DNA of 64,000 nt from Tubiluchus corallicola (Eukaryota > Priapulida > Priapulimorpha > Priapulimorphida > Tubiluchidae), in the NCBI GenBank assembly GCA_030141605.1, contig JAQGDQ010000233.1, positions 186,001-250,000 of the forward strand, in the 5' to 3' direction. The notes beneath the pieces are model-generated. The model saw nothing but the letters and a program-made list of their open reading frames with translations, was not told where the DNA came from and made no database searches. Positions 50,064 through 63,499 of this stretch are shown here, piece after piece. The position numbers were made by a program, and so were the translations under genes. Numbering within the stretch: position 1 is the stretch's first letter; every line of letters starts with the position of its first letter.

Positions 50064-53000
50064 TTACAGTTCAGTACTCATCCTATTCGTAAGATCATTA
50101 ATTCGCGTAGCATTGCACTGTCTGCACAAGACATGATCGTCTAGGGGATAGCAACCACGTCCATCTGCCTGAGAAGACAGCAGTGTGCCACAGTCCTGTA
50201 ACAAAATTTTCATTTGACAAAAGAAAATTACAGTTTGTTACGTTATTAAATGTACTTGACATCACATGTCATACATTTGGAGAAAGACACCAAATGTGTT
50301 TGCATAAGCTGTATCACAAATTGTCCGCTCATTATGGTGTTACAACAGGTAACAGCATGACAAGACTGGCATTGATCTAGATTCATTTAAAAGTAAAGCT
50401 TTCGTAAATAACTGATAGGTTGGAAGTTTTTCACACAGGTAAAATAGTCGTATATTAGACTGCACACTCCCACCACAAAGGAATGGTCCTGCACTAATGT
50501 ATAACTCAAAATAACCATGTTTATAAACTAAAAGGCTAAGCTAAGTCAAATCAAATTAAACAAAAGTTCTAATAAATTAGACTATAATAAGCAGTATAAT
50601 TTATGGTGAATGCATTGAAAAACACGGAATGCATTTTACCTCACAACGATAACAATCCACATGGAAGCTCTTATCCAAGGCCACAATTCTAACTGTTTCC
50701 TCTTGTCCACTTTCAGGCATTATAGGCTGATGGCACATTGCACAGCGTGGAGCAAACTTCCTACATAACAAACCAAATTCTCCAATAGTTTCAAACTATG
50801 TATTACATAAATTGTGCTAGATTGCAGTTCTGCATTACGTAACTATGCAAAGAGGCAGTTTAACATGACAAAAAATGCTGCATAGTGTATATACACAGCA
50901 AAATACCTTAAGTAACGAATTCGGTCACAGTTAAGAAAATCTCTGAACAAGAAATCTTTTCGGGGAATAAAGTTGTTGTTTCATGTCATTGATGTCACCC
51001 TTGTCCTGGTTTCATTCTTCTTATAAATAAAGCAAGTCTAGTTTTGCATTTTTCAAGCAGCATTTATTTGCTGTACAAATTCCTTAGATTCTTAGAACAA
51101 ATTCATACCTGATCAAAAAGATGGTTAATTGACCATCTCATCATAACCTAATGTACTGAAATTTCATCAGGACATGTTTAACAGTTTTAAGACAATGTTC
51201 ATAAGAATATAACATTTTATTGTCACTGGTATTCAAGCAATCAGTGGCATACCACATCAATATGATATGAATGACGGCAAGATGAAAGACAGGAATGACT
51301 GGCAAATATACAAGTTATAAATGTCTGAAATAGCCATAATATAAGCAGCAAACAGACTTGTCAACAGTATCAATATGTCACTGTCCCCCATCGATTCATG
51401 ATAAAAGCAACGTTAGCCTCATAAAATATTTTTTTATACAGTTGCATTGTAAGCTGGACTCCAACATCAAGTGGCAGGGCCTCATGCTTGAACAGTTGTT
51501 ATGGAATTTGAATCTCAATAAATATCTTCCAGGCAGAGATCCTGAATTGGCAGGTGTCTTAATAACGCTGAGATGCATATATATCCTCCCTTAACAATAG
51601 AAATCATCAGTAGCAATATCCCTAAAGTCATCTATCCATTTACCAACCAGCGTCTAGCCTCCGTGCCCTTACCTTTCCTAGTTTCCTAATAACCACTCTG
51701 CTTGGTTATACAGCAAAACCATCACAATGGAATTAACGAGTGTCTTGCCTTATCATTTGTTAATGACAAACTTACAAAATTCTAACTGTTTATCAAATTC
51801 TAAAATGCTTACGTCCGTTTTATTTTTCTACTGGATGGGAAATGACTTTTGAAAAAAATACGTTGAAAAAAAATTTGAAGTTATTATTACTTACAGCAAT
51901 TAGACCTGATCACATCTGCATCATAAATCATTGTATAAGTCTGTTTAATTAGTTGCACAGAAAAACGGATAATGTATTTCACTAAATGCTTTAATCGAGT
52001 GCTCACATAATCACAACATTTCTGCAAGCGAAATCAATAAGCTAAATGCACATCCAAAAATTTTTGCTGATATACAATCAAATCTAGTTAAGATCTTACA
52101 TAAAATTTTCCAACTAGAGTTTTGATACCTATGAAAGTCTTCTATACAATGTATTTGATTAGTGGCATCTACAGTAAAGGGGATTCCGTCTAAACTCTTT
52201 CCACACACAACACACGTGAAACAGCTGGGATGGTATGGCTTGCCAGTGGCCCTCAAGATTCTGTCCATTATTGGCTTAGAACACACTGAGCACTTCTCCA
52301 ATGTATTCTGCAATAAAGATAATCTTTTCTAATATAAGATAATCATCGCAATGCAAAAGACAGTCTGGAAAACATGCAAGGAAGACAAACAAATATAAGT
52401 AATCAATAGGCTTTCTGTTTAGCTAATGACTTTGCGCAATAAGACTTTCATATTGACACTGTAGCCATTAATAGTAAATGTGTAACCACTAAATTGATTT
52501 CAATAAATAAAATCTACTATTTAAAATCACTAAGACGAACAGCATAAGTTTCACATCATGTTACAATATGCATTATAAAATTTATTCAACGCACAACTCA
52601 AACATATTCAGTGTGAATGAGTGATACTTTTCCAATAGCCCATATTCGAAAATCAAATAATAGTCCACTCACAAAATAATCCTCCTCACAGTATGGTTTT
52701 CCTTCCACTGCATAAAATGGAACACCTCTAAGTTGCCGTGCTGTAAGTATATAAAATTATGAACAATTCATGCTTTGGTGCTATTGCACGTACACATTCT
52801 AGGCAATTGCATCTTTTTTCACTTGAATTTAATATGTTAAGCTGCAGTATATGGATTATTTGAATTTTGCCATGCTGTATATGCTTTAGTAAGAAAAATA
52901 TACTTTCTCTTGCTTCTTGTGCTATTAGTAACATTATATAACACGCTTTACAAAAAATTGATCTAACTCATAAAATCGAATTATGAACAAGCATAACTCT

Positions 53001-56000
53001 TAAAACATATGAAAGATAAGCTTTAACTTAAAAATGTGCGTTAGTCTGACATGTAAGCAGTAATCAAGAGGCTAATAAAATAATAAATGAATTATATAAA
53101 ATAAAAGCATTTCACTTTGCCACTTCAGCGTCTCATATCAAAGGATTATCCAAGACACTGAGCTAATTTCCGGTCCCATTACAACAGCAGGTATAAAAGA
53201 GCACCCTTCTTAATGAGCATTTAATCACAGTGTGCAAAGTGTGAACTGAAAACAAAACAAAATAATTTCCTTGTAACTGTATGACACACATTTTACTATA
53301 GTTTAATAAGAGTACCAACGCACCACATATGCAACAAACAAAGCATTCAATGTGAAACATTTGATCCATTGCAGAACAGCCACCATCTCCAACTATCTGT
53401 TTCTGACATTTGGCACAAGAACCTGAAAAAAACCAATATAAGCCTACAGTCACATTATTTTATGAAACTGTGGCTTACTGTCAACTATTTTTATATGCAA
53501 CATCACTAAAGCAAATTATAAACAAGTGTTAGAATAAGTAGCACATCAATCCATATTTCCTTTATATACTATATGCAACTATACTACTGTATGCTACTAT
53601 GTGTAACTGCATTACAGGGTTGTTATTGAAACGAAAATTTCAAATCAATATTGCTAGCCATAAAGATGAAAACTGATTTTAAAACAGAAAGTGTCTTTTG
53701 AAAACTGATCAGCTACAACAAAAAATGAGAATTTTAAGAAAATTGTAGGCATTTTAAAAACGCTACATGACCTGTGTCAAAGCAAATTAGTACGGCAGCA
53801 CAAAGTAAACTGGTGCAACTTTGCAACTGTAAGCACTTAAATGATAAAATTGCAAATCTATGCAGTGACAGCATAAAAACACAAATTTTTAAGGAAACAA
53901 ATCAAATTACTGAGGCCACATTACAAGGACATAAAAGATGCTACCCACAGTTAAAACGTTTTTTATTTGATTGGGAAAGGATGTCGTCTCCTGTATCTGT
54001 TGACTGACTGTACAGTATACATAACAAGCATGCGAAGACGTGGTTGACGATTTTCAGTACCATCTACAATTATTTAAGCAAGACAATAAGACTCTCTTTT
54101 ATTAATATAAATTATGTAGACTCACATAGAATTAAATATAATATTAAGGAACTTTAGTTATTTTTTGGCAAGATATTTCTAATAACTATATGTTATTCTG
54201 TATTTTTTATGACAATAATCAGCCAAAAATTCAGACACCAATACATAGTAATTATCGAAAAACCCAAACCGAATTCGGTACCTTAAAGCAAAAGCCAAGT
54301 CTTTTGGGAAGTCAAGTTTATTTTAATATGTATGAAAAATGTTAGAAAATTTCAGCAGTAAAACTGTGATAAGCGCCTTGTGTAATCAACAAAATCAATT
54401 TAAAGCCATGATCACTTCAAGCTTGGGCGCGCTCATTTTGAATAAAAAATGATGTCATTTTGCTAACAGTGCAATATAAAAACACTTATCGCAGGCACTT
54501 GAGCAAACTTTTTTGCAGCAGCAGTTATTATTATCAACTATAAAGAATCCTAAACATTAAACAAGAGATTATTAATGCTGTTTTTGCTTTTTGATGAATT
54601 CCATTGCCCACTATGTAATGTAAACCAGTTACTGATGATAATATAATCTCCAATTAGGTTAGTTGAAGTCGACAAAGCAACAAAATAATTATTTTAACAA
54701 GCCAAAACTGAACTCTATAAGCTGAGTAGACCGCCTGGCACTTTTTGTGTGCTCACAGGCTCACAGACTATCATGCTTATCTGTAATTATAATATGTACA
54801 GTACTTATACATTTTAAGGTATAAACCTCTGGATTAAAGCTATGCTAGCACTTAAAAAGTTAATGCTAATTTTTCTGACGACTAATATATACATAAACAC
54901 AGTTAAACACAAAGATTTAATCAGGTAGTGTTACAGAAACACAGTGTTTACATAAACACAGTTAGAAAGATTTAGTCAGCTCAGAATTTCTGAGCGAACT
55001 GAAGAAGCTTTGTTACACGTGCCTTCGTGCTGTCCACCAGCTTACATCATTTTTTTTCAAATATGCCTGCACCGAGGTTCATTTGGTGGGAGATAAGAAT
55101 GATTAAAATTTCTTTTGCCTTTGTAAGCACAGCATTTTATGTGCCTATGTTACTTGGTAATTTCAATATTTTAAAACTTTTACGAACATTATTTGGCAAT
55201 TTGACCCAGATCGAGACAGGTTTGTCATGCTCATGCACCACATACTAATTTATCACATATTTCAGAAAGAATTTTCTGAAAACATACAAGTGTGTTTATT
55301 TGGACTCAGAATACCAAATTACATTATTATTTAGTAAAGTTCTATTTAGGAACAACAACAAAAACAACATTAAAGATATTGATTATTTACGCTTCTTATT
55401 TTTCAGAGCAGTATTGTACGTAAAATCTCGCCAACTTGCTGACAGTAATTTTGCTGAGAGTGAATTTTGCTGAGAAACAGCTCGCACTTACTGTGGGAGA
55501 GTAACTCGGAGCAAATTTTGCTCTCTAGCCCGAACATGCTTGCGAGTTACTTGGGAGTAACTTGGTGAGAAACTCGCAGCTGTGAATGCGTTGTTAGCCA
55601 TACCTCGAGGAAAGCTGGCAAATACATCCGGGTTGGCACGAGAATCCATACTCTGCACAAGCAAATTGGTCAAGGCATCTACTTCGGCCTCTGGCTTGCC
55701 TCCCTTTGGCATACTCGGAGACTGTGGTGGAGGAGAGCTTGCATAAGTAAGCTGCTGCTGTTGCTGAGAAGGAGATACATAAGGCTGTGGGTAACCCCTT
55801 TTTTTCACTGAATAAAAACAAAATTGATTAACAATTAGCCATTAAGTGTCATTATTAATTAAGCACTTTATGCACTTTCAGACTTCACAACTACGTTTTC
55901 AGTTCATTACAGTATGTCCTCATTTAACAACTGCCCTTTCTGACAGACAATGAAATTTTGTCAGCAAATTTCCTCACTTAGTAACGTATTAGAAGCTGGA

Positions 56001-59000
56001 CTGCCGATTTATGTTTCAAATTTTTGATTTAACAATAGCTTATTCTGTACCTTAAATTACATTACATGCAATTTTACGCAAGTGGCAAAACTATTGCACT
56101 AACACTGCAACAAAAAGTCACTTCTACCACAAAAATTTAATGTTTAATAAAAAAAGTAATGTATAAATATAAACAAGCAGCTGGTAAAAGTTTAACATTT
56201 CCATTTTTCAATCAACACCGAGAAGCCATTAATATGGCATTCCCAGAGTAAATGAAGATGTGGCTTCATCTAATGACAATTTGCTTAACATAGCATTAGT
56301 CGGAATAAACTAGTGTGGCTAAACAATGACTTATTGTATGCATAGATTAATAATAAAAAATTGTATAAAATGGATTACAGCAGTTATCGACTTATGACCG
56401 GTATTAGCGGATTGGTCATAAGACGAACTGGGCGCAAGTTGGACCAATATGTCAAGTGGTGTGGGCTTACATGTTGCACGTGGAGTGTGTACGGCTGTAT
56501 GTGCACCAAGTAAGATGGCACTTTCGAATGAAACTATTGAAAGCGATAGTGATTTAAAATTAATTTACTTAAAAACAGACGAAAATATATAAGTTACTAT
56601 TACTTTTGTATTATTAATTAATTACGTTGTGTTTGGGTCGTAAAGTCAAATAGCTGTAACTTGATAATTACCTGTACCCATATTTCTGTGAACAGTATAA
56701 GTTTATGTCAATTAGCAATGATTTCAGCTTGTCGTTGTCATGCAATTTCGGTCTTATCAGTACGTAGCTAATGCTTTTTGCAGCAAATTAACACATGCTG
56801 TTAAGCAAACAGAAACATAAAAAAATACACTGGTAAAGGTTCAGCCATAATCAATGGTTATGGGTGTTCTCAAAAACGGGGGGGGGGGTAATAAATTTAC
56901 TGAATTCTTAGCACAGCCTTCAAGTTTTAATCATTAAAAGATGGTCGAAAAATAAAACAAAAGCCTTAGTAAAATTATAGCAAGAATACCGGTTACTGTA
57001 GAAGACGCCTGTGGTGAAGGTGAACGTCCATACGCAGGCCCAGAATATCCAATTTGCTGGATGGTGGTTGGAGACGGTGGAAGGGGGAAGTCATCATGTG
57101 GAGGAGGTGGATAAGAATCGGGGGAGTAGTTGTGGAAGGTGTGTGTTGGGGGCGGTGGTGGAAGATCATCATCAGAGTCATGAGAATACCGCACAGTTCT
57201 ATGTGAACTAGAGGTAGTTTGACCTCCTGACCCTAAAACGAAAATAAGTTCTTAAAAGTTCCATAAAGCAAAAGCTGTACATTCATAATGCAGCTTAAAT
57301 GATAAATCAAGGGAGACATTCAATAATTGCTTATATTTATTTGATTTCATGATTTTATTGCTCCTGTACTTGTTTTGTTCTGTTTATTCATATAGTTATC
57401 GTTATTTCATTTGTTTACAATTTTTCATTTAGTCATTCATTCATCGATTATAATACATTTGATAAAAATTGTTCAAAAAACTGCAACATCTTCTTATTTG
57501 TCAATCTCTACCAGCAGTCACCTCAACAAAGCCAAATACTACTCAAGGTAAGTGCCACAGCTGACAGTCTGACATTTGTACAGTTTGCTAAAATTATAAG
57601 TGAAATTTACAACTTCAATTTAGGATTGGGAGCAGTACCCATGGCAATTTTTAATGAATAAATGATTCACTCATTAAATGAATGAATGGGTGGTTGTATG
57701 AAAGACAGCAAACAAACAAAAGATAATAAATAAATGAATAAACAGAAGCAGAACGAAAAATCAGCTGCATTCCAAAGAGGTTTTGTAATAGTGGATATGA
57801 AAAAGCCCTAACTTTGTGAGCAGATTAGGCTTAAAGCATGGAAAACAAAAAAAAACACATAAGTCTATAATGTCTGGATTTACTTGATACTGAATGAGAT
57901 GCTTACAACTGGTCCAGCACAGTTTTCTTCATATATATAAAGGGGCAGAGAAACAGATAAAAAAGAGAAAGAGAGAATTAAAGGGATAGCAAAAAACTCC
58001 ATTCATGATCGAATTAAAATGAACTTGCAAGAGTAGCGAACAGGGACACGAAAGTCAATGCGAGTTTCTCTCGCCTTTTTTACTAGGCTAGTTTCTTAGA
58101 TTTTTAATAAGTAAATAATTTGTATTGGGAATTTATAATAAATTACTCAATACAAAACAGTAAAATTTACATTTGGATGGTAGTGATTGGGCTACGCCTT
58201 GATTTTACTAATCAAATGTGTAAAAACATATCAGTTAAATACTGCCAATATTCTTTATATCAGGATTTATTAGAACCTGAATTACCAGTGCTTAATCCAA
58301 TAACTCTATATTATCTCTATGCTAAATCTATGTTTTACAGAAGACTATGTTTTATAAGAAATAATCAGGAAACATCAATGTGTTGAGACAGAATATTCCT
58401 GTGTTTTATTAGCAGAAATTACACACTCGGATCCAAATTTTGTAATCTAATAAATCCTTAAGAGCACACCATAACGTAAGCACCTGTTTGCTCAAACGAC
58501 ATTACAGCACCAAAAATCAACACGAAGAGAAACGGTTCAGAGTTTATCACCAAACACTTGCTGCCATAATTTAACTGGAACCAACGGATTCACCATCGAA
58601 ACCGGTTGGTTGGGAAAAATTCATTTATTTACAAAAGAAAGTCTTGTCAATCAGCACCAGACATTTAACAGGCCCAGACTTTAACCAGTACAGGCATAAA
58701 TCTATCAAAAACAATGTTTATAAAATATGCAAGGAATATTGCAAAATCCAATGTGTCTGCGTGTTTATGTTATACTGTATACAAAAACTATTTTAGATAA
58801 TTTCACTTTTGCATGTCAACAAACGTTCTGTTAAACATAAAAATTCAGTAAATCTTAATTGTAAGATTGCTAAAGAAACGGTCAATCAATTAAATAGGTA
58901 AAAATCTCTTTTTTGGTACTTCACAATTGTTTTTATTTACAAATTTTCTAATTTTATGATAAATGAAACATCTATCTAAAGTTTTTACGCACCCAGCAAA

Positions 59001-61233
59001 TTGTCATATCTCACAGTCAGATATCTACAGTTACAGTAACATTTCTATAATCAAAAATATACAGGCCAAACCAGTGCAATTCTTCAAAATGTATACATTT
59101 TGACATTACACATCATTTATATCTAAATAAACTGATGGAAAACTAATTAGACTAAATCAAAAATGAAATCATTATAAAATATTGGCTATTCAGTGCATAG
59201 TATAAATATGATAAATATGATAGTGAACTCAATTAATGATAATAAAATACATATCATGTATAGATCTTTAATGTGTTGCCTTAAAAAATGTCTTACTAAC
59301 TTTGCTCAAAATTGGATTAAACCCTCAAGCACCCCCTTGTTCCGTTCTTTTCACATTCCAATGCTTTGTTTATCTATTGGGAAGTTGTAAATGCTAACGT
59401 ACACAACATCCATTCTATTAGCATCATTTTGTGGTGCTCATATTTGCGAGGTTCATAAAACAGGGTTTGTTTTCTAAGGAAGTACGTAATCTACCCTCCA
59501 GATGATCTACATAGGACGTCTGTTCTGCCTGCTCCCCCAAAATAGCAGTGTGCTTCAATTTAGGTTGGTTAGTGAGTATGGTTATGTTTTCTCTGGCAGT
59601 TTAATCTACAGGCAGATGGAGAACAGAGGTTAATATGCTCCTCGTGGTAACATTATCGGGAACTCTACAAGGCTTTCCTCTAAAAATCAACCTCTCTTAA
59701 AACAGCTAATGAAAAAATCACATGGCAGGAACGTTAAACAGATTCCCTAAGCCTACAAAAGAAAACTTGAAATTCAAAAAAAGTAAGCAAACTTGCTAAG
59801 ATAATGCTGTAGGCATATATTTAATTTTCTGTCTGTATTGCAAAACATGAACACACTCCATAAAATTAAACAAGTATTACCATCATTATTATTACTTGTA
59901 GCTACAACACTAATATTACAGTTTTGATGATTTTCCATCTTACATCAAAAAATCTTTCACTATATGCAGAACTGCAGGATACACAAAAATTCGCTGACTA
60001 AATACTACTGTTCTGCCTATTTTCGTGGCTTTAAAGATATCCATTAGCTGTTCCAAAAAGTCCAGCTGTTTAAATAGGGTGTTTACAAAGATCAGTTTTC
60101 TCTGACTAGGTCAAATGACAGCAAGCCATATCAGCTTAACTATAAAGTACACGTTTCTCGAATGTCAACAAACAAACTGTGAGACTGTAAAATCCACAGA
60201 ACATGTCAAAAATTCCTGACAGCAAGCATGGCATTTGACATTTAAAAAAACTAATTAAAAGATATTCACAGTATTTTGTGTTTACTGGCAATTGTTTATG
60301 CCATTATTTACTTACTGTTGATACAAATAAATTATTAACAAATTAGCAATGACCTACAAAAAAAATTGGGCATAACTACGATGAAATTGCAATTATTTTT
60401 GTTATCAATAACTTGCAAACATTCCACATAGTAGTAAATATTTATTTGCCAGTTAATCATTTTGTCAATTTGTAGCAGGTGACTAAACAAAACAACAGGC
60501 AGAATAATATTTAGTTAAGTGCTACAAATTGAGAATGTGATTAGCTTGCAGTTGCAGTTAATGAGTATCTATTATGTTTTATATTTTAAATGATGATGTC
60601 ACTGCTATATCTAACAAGTGAAGCATCATTTTATGCAACAGACAACAGAATTGCTATATGTAATACATATGTAATAATATCAAACTGTATAACAGAATTA
60701 TACTGAAAGGAACTTTAGAGAATAAAGTACACTTCCAATTTTAGTTGCTATATGTGACAGCCAGACATCTATAAAAGACAGCAAATAGTTGCAATGTGCA
60801 CAGTCAAACATGAATGTACCATTCTCTGCTTGACAAATTATCTGTGCTTACTGTGTTGAATGACAGAGTGAATAATGTAGTACTAAACAAATACATAAAA
60901 AATCCAACTAAGCACGACGACCTTGTACATTGCAAACTTTAACTGTATACTTCGTTCTATTGCCAAACAGTACTGCCAAATAGCAGTATGCAGTTTGTTT
61001 AACCGAAAACCTAGAAGAGTTTAGGAACTCAATGTAAACATACCTTTATAGCTCTGGCTAGCAGTGTGAATAGTAACAGAAGAACTATGTGGAGAATATT
61101 TAGGTTTTGGTGGCACAACTGGACCAACTTTCTTTGTCCCATACGTCTGCTGACCACTTGAAGATGGGCGGCTGCCAGAGGACACTTCGAGTTGACCAAA
61201 CTGACGTTCTAATCGCTGTTGAGTTGTTGACAT
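50064..61233 (-). CDS. LPP: LPP/zyxin/TRIP6-family protein, three C-terminal LIM domains, eight coding exons, 411 aa
   Basis: Focal-adhesion and actin-regulatory scaffold that can also shuttle to the nucleus in this family. Minus-strand exons: 61233-61044, 57232-56990, 55807-55604, 53422-53324, 52740-52673, 52307-52129, 50760-50640, 50195-50064. They total 1,236 nt and every phase agrees. N-terminal 1-212: GPVVPPKPK, Pro-rich DDDLPPPPP and DDFPLPPSP (Ena/VASP EVH1-type ligand; human zyxin has a close match as I recall), then the Leu-rich [15 protein letters not shown] conserved before the LIMs. LIM1 about 215-268 (CAKC...HIEC...CEED), LIM2 about 274-327 ([18 protein letters not shown]), LIM3 about 334-395 ([16 protein letters not shown]). 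The C-terminus STEL fits a class I PDZ ligand; LPP ends STDL. The linker is shorter than in vertebrate LPP (about 612 aa). ATG 61233 has a splice acceptor about 12 nt upstream. Confidence 0.96.
53423..55603 (-). other. LPP-like intron 3
   Basis: A 2,181-bp phase-1 intron. A plus-strand open frame at 53774-54007 (77 codons) has no recognised motif and no splice context. No transposon was recognised here. Confidence 0.5.
55604..55807 (-). CDS. LPP: LPP-like exon 3 (Gln/Pro-rich linker and Leu-rich pre-LIM helix)
   Basis: Acceptor ATTCAG|TG, donor CGAG|GTATGG, phases 1/1. It encodes a QQQQQ tract, SSPPPQSPS and [17 protein letters not shown]. The open frame continues past the donor to 55488, but the splice into LIM1 (FPRG|SCAKC) restores the expected domain. 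Confidence 0.9.
55808..56989 (-). other. LPP-like intron 2 with pogo/Tigger-like ends and a G-run
   Basis: A 1,182-bp intron. ACAGTATGTCCTCATTTAAC (about 55910) and CAGTTATCGACTTATGACC, with GGTCATAAGACGAAC close by (56382-56428), resemble termini of pogo/Tigger-type DNA transposons as I remember them. A run of 11 G lies at 56878-56888. Confidence 0.35.
57233..61043 (-). other. LPP-like intron 1, nothing recognised
   Basis: A 3,811-bp phase-1 intron. It is AT-rich with short motif-less ORFs. No host exon or clear transposon was recognised. Confidence 0.5.
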
Positions 61234-61250
61234 TTTTCTATTTTTCTAAA
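61234..61250 (-). promoter_or_regulatory. Splice acceptor just upstream of the LPP-like start codon
   Basis: On the minus strand, CATTTTAG is followed by AAAAATAGAAAA and then the ATG at 61233. This leaves a leader of only 12 nt in this exon, meaning an upstream non-coding exon or a trans-splice site. Confidence 0.5.
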
Positions 61251-61400
61251 ATGAGGAGGAGTCATGCATTACATTAAACAGCGAAAAAACACTTTTTAAT
61301 TACAATTTCAGTAGGTCACCAAAGTCAAGATTTCATAATAAAAAGTTGTAGATGCGAAAAGACAAAATAAATCCAGCATTAACTGACAAGTTCTAAACTC

Positions 61401-62206
61401 TAGTGATGCAATGAATCCACTTTTCGCGAATTCATACCGGACCCGGATCACAACAGCCAAACAAAGATTGAATGCAGTACCATCTACCGAATCTGGACAT
61501 TACTAAATCCAGATTTTGTAGTCATTTTATTTGGATTTGCTAATTCTGGGACACTGCCACTACATAGGTACAATTTTTTTTTGCAGTTTGTCTAACCAAA
61601 AATGCAAAACATTAAACCATTTATAAACCATGTGCGTATCATGACTCAGTGTAAGTGTTTGCTCACAAATTCCAAAAAAGTATTCTTTCATTCTTAGAAA
61701 GTCTTAATTTTTATGAACTTAATTTAGCTAAAATTAATTGAAATTCACACACCACACTTTGTTTGGCAGCCACATTCACAATGAGAAAACATGTGACCCA
61801 GCAATCATTACCATAAAAAGATTTCACTGATTTGCTTGCCAGTGAAATCTGATAAAGGCCTATTATAAGAGATATCAAAATATCCAAAAACATTCTGCAG
61901 ATGTCATAAGACCAGTACTTAGTAAGCGGGAGAATTCTTAAATTTAGCTTCTTAAAATTATACATACCTAGTAATAGTTATATTACTATTTAATTCTCCC
62001 CCTTGCATAATAATTTTTCTGCATTATTGTGCAACAGAGTAAAATGCAATCATGGAGACAAAACACAGTCAAATGGTCTGTGTAATGTTATTAGGTCCAT
62101 GTTACAGTCGAATGGCTGATCGAATCTGCCAAATATCATTTACCAAATCCGGGATGCTTAAATCCAACCGAATATCATATCCCAAATCAGATCTGGTGCA
62201 TCACTA
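61401..62206. mobile_element. Non-autonomous, decayed hAT-type element
   Basis: Terminal inverted repeats TAGTGATGCA (61401-61410) and TGCATCACTA (62197-62206). The flanking octamers CTAAACTC and CTAGACAC match at six of eight positions, as expected for an old 8-bp hAT target duplication. The subterminal sequence of the right end (ACCAGATCTGATTTGG and GATATTCGG on the minus strand) has the style of hAT ends. The 806-bp interior has no recognisable transposase. It lies just upstream of the LPP-like start exon. Confidence 0.7.
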
Positions 62207-62209
62207 CTA

Positions 62210-63120
62210 GACACCAAATTATTTAAAAGTTACACTCTAACTAATTAATAATTAAGTTCAATTTCAGTCTTGGTACATATTTTTTTCCCATAATCAAATT
62301 CAATCCTAGTTCTTTTTCCCACATTGTATCTTTCATTCATGATGGTTACATTTCGGTCACCAACACTGAAACTAAACTTAAAAATAAAAATTTATCTATG
62401 AAAAGATAATGCACTTGGTTGCACACATAACAATTATCATCGCACTAACTCCACAAGTGAGTAGGCCTAATTCTGCAGCATCACTTTAATTACTGGATAC
62501 AGTTTCATCACAACAAACGAATAGGAAAGGAATGTTAGTATGCTAAAAATGACCACTAATGCATGGCAGGCATTAGTATTTATCCCCACCAAGCACAAAT
62601 TTGAGTGAATACATCAATAGGTAAACATATTAAATCGCAAGTATTAATTTTGCACAACTAATTGTTCCACAGATGAATGGCACACAAAGTAAATTTGGCA
62701 GATGAAAAACTTCAAGAATTGTAGCTAACAGTGCAAAAATTTATAAAAACACATAAAAAGCACAAAATAAAAACGAGAAACCTAAACTATTAGTACAATG
62801 TATGGCAACATTAAAAAATATCTCCATCGCAGCTGCTGGTTGGACCAGAAAACAGAATTAATTTAATAAATTGTAAAGCTTAAAAAAATTATCTTAGGCC
62901 TAAATACAGGTCTTATTGCATACACATCTAATATTAACAGTAACACTGTATAATGCTTGTAAATTTAAAAAACCATGCTGGGTGTCTGAAGTTAGATCAT
63001 CTGAAGAACACGCTTCATATACTAAGCAATGATATAAAAGAACTTATCTTTTGATGAACCATGGTGCAAACTGGGATGGAGAAACAGTGAGGTTTTACAA
63101 ATTGATGCAAATTTTGCTCA
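62210..63120. other. AT-rich non-coding stretch
   Basis: No gene or repeat recognised apart from the R3 copy that follows it. The promoter or first non-coding exon of the LPP-like gene may be here but cannot be placed. Confidence 0.4.
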
Positions 63121-63210
63121 TTAGTTACATATGTCTTTCAAACAGGAAAGCACAATGCTAACTAAAATAATTTTGTTAAGGAAAATTTTTGGGGACATAC
63201 TTTAAAATCC
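63121..63210 (+). repeat. Dispersed repeat family R3, copy 3
   Basis: TTAGTTACATATGTCTTTCA, AACAGGAAAGCACAATGCTA, then GGAAAATTTTTGGGGACAT. It is collinear with the copies at 21131 and 39390 but more diverged in the middle. Confidence 0.65.
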
Positions 63211-63499
63211 CCCTTTAGCACAACAATGACTGATTGGTGTGTTTGACATATTTGCAAATACAAATTTCAAGGCTATGCAGTTATACAGTGCCCCTTAAAT
63301 TTCAAAAATTAATAAAACATTGCATTATTCAATGCTACTCTAAAGTTAATGTACCAAAGAAATTCTGCAATGATACTGCACAGTGTGTATGTTGACCATT
63401 GAAAGTTTACCCAAAGGCTCTGGTATGTATGAATAATCACCTTAATGTGTACGCCTAATAAATAATTTGAATAAATTTAATTATCAATTAAGTTCAATT

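Noticed and set aside
53774-54007. 77-codon plus-strand ORF in an LPP-like intron
   Set aside because: No ATG at its start, no recognised motif, antisense to the host gene, no splice signals fitting a gene.
56995-57000. Donor ACA|GTAACC for LPP-like exon 2
   Set aside because: Phase 0 does not fit the next exon, which needs phase 1. The donor ACCG|GTATTC (exon end 56990) fits.
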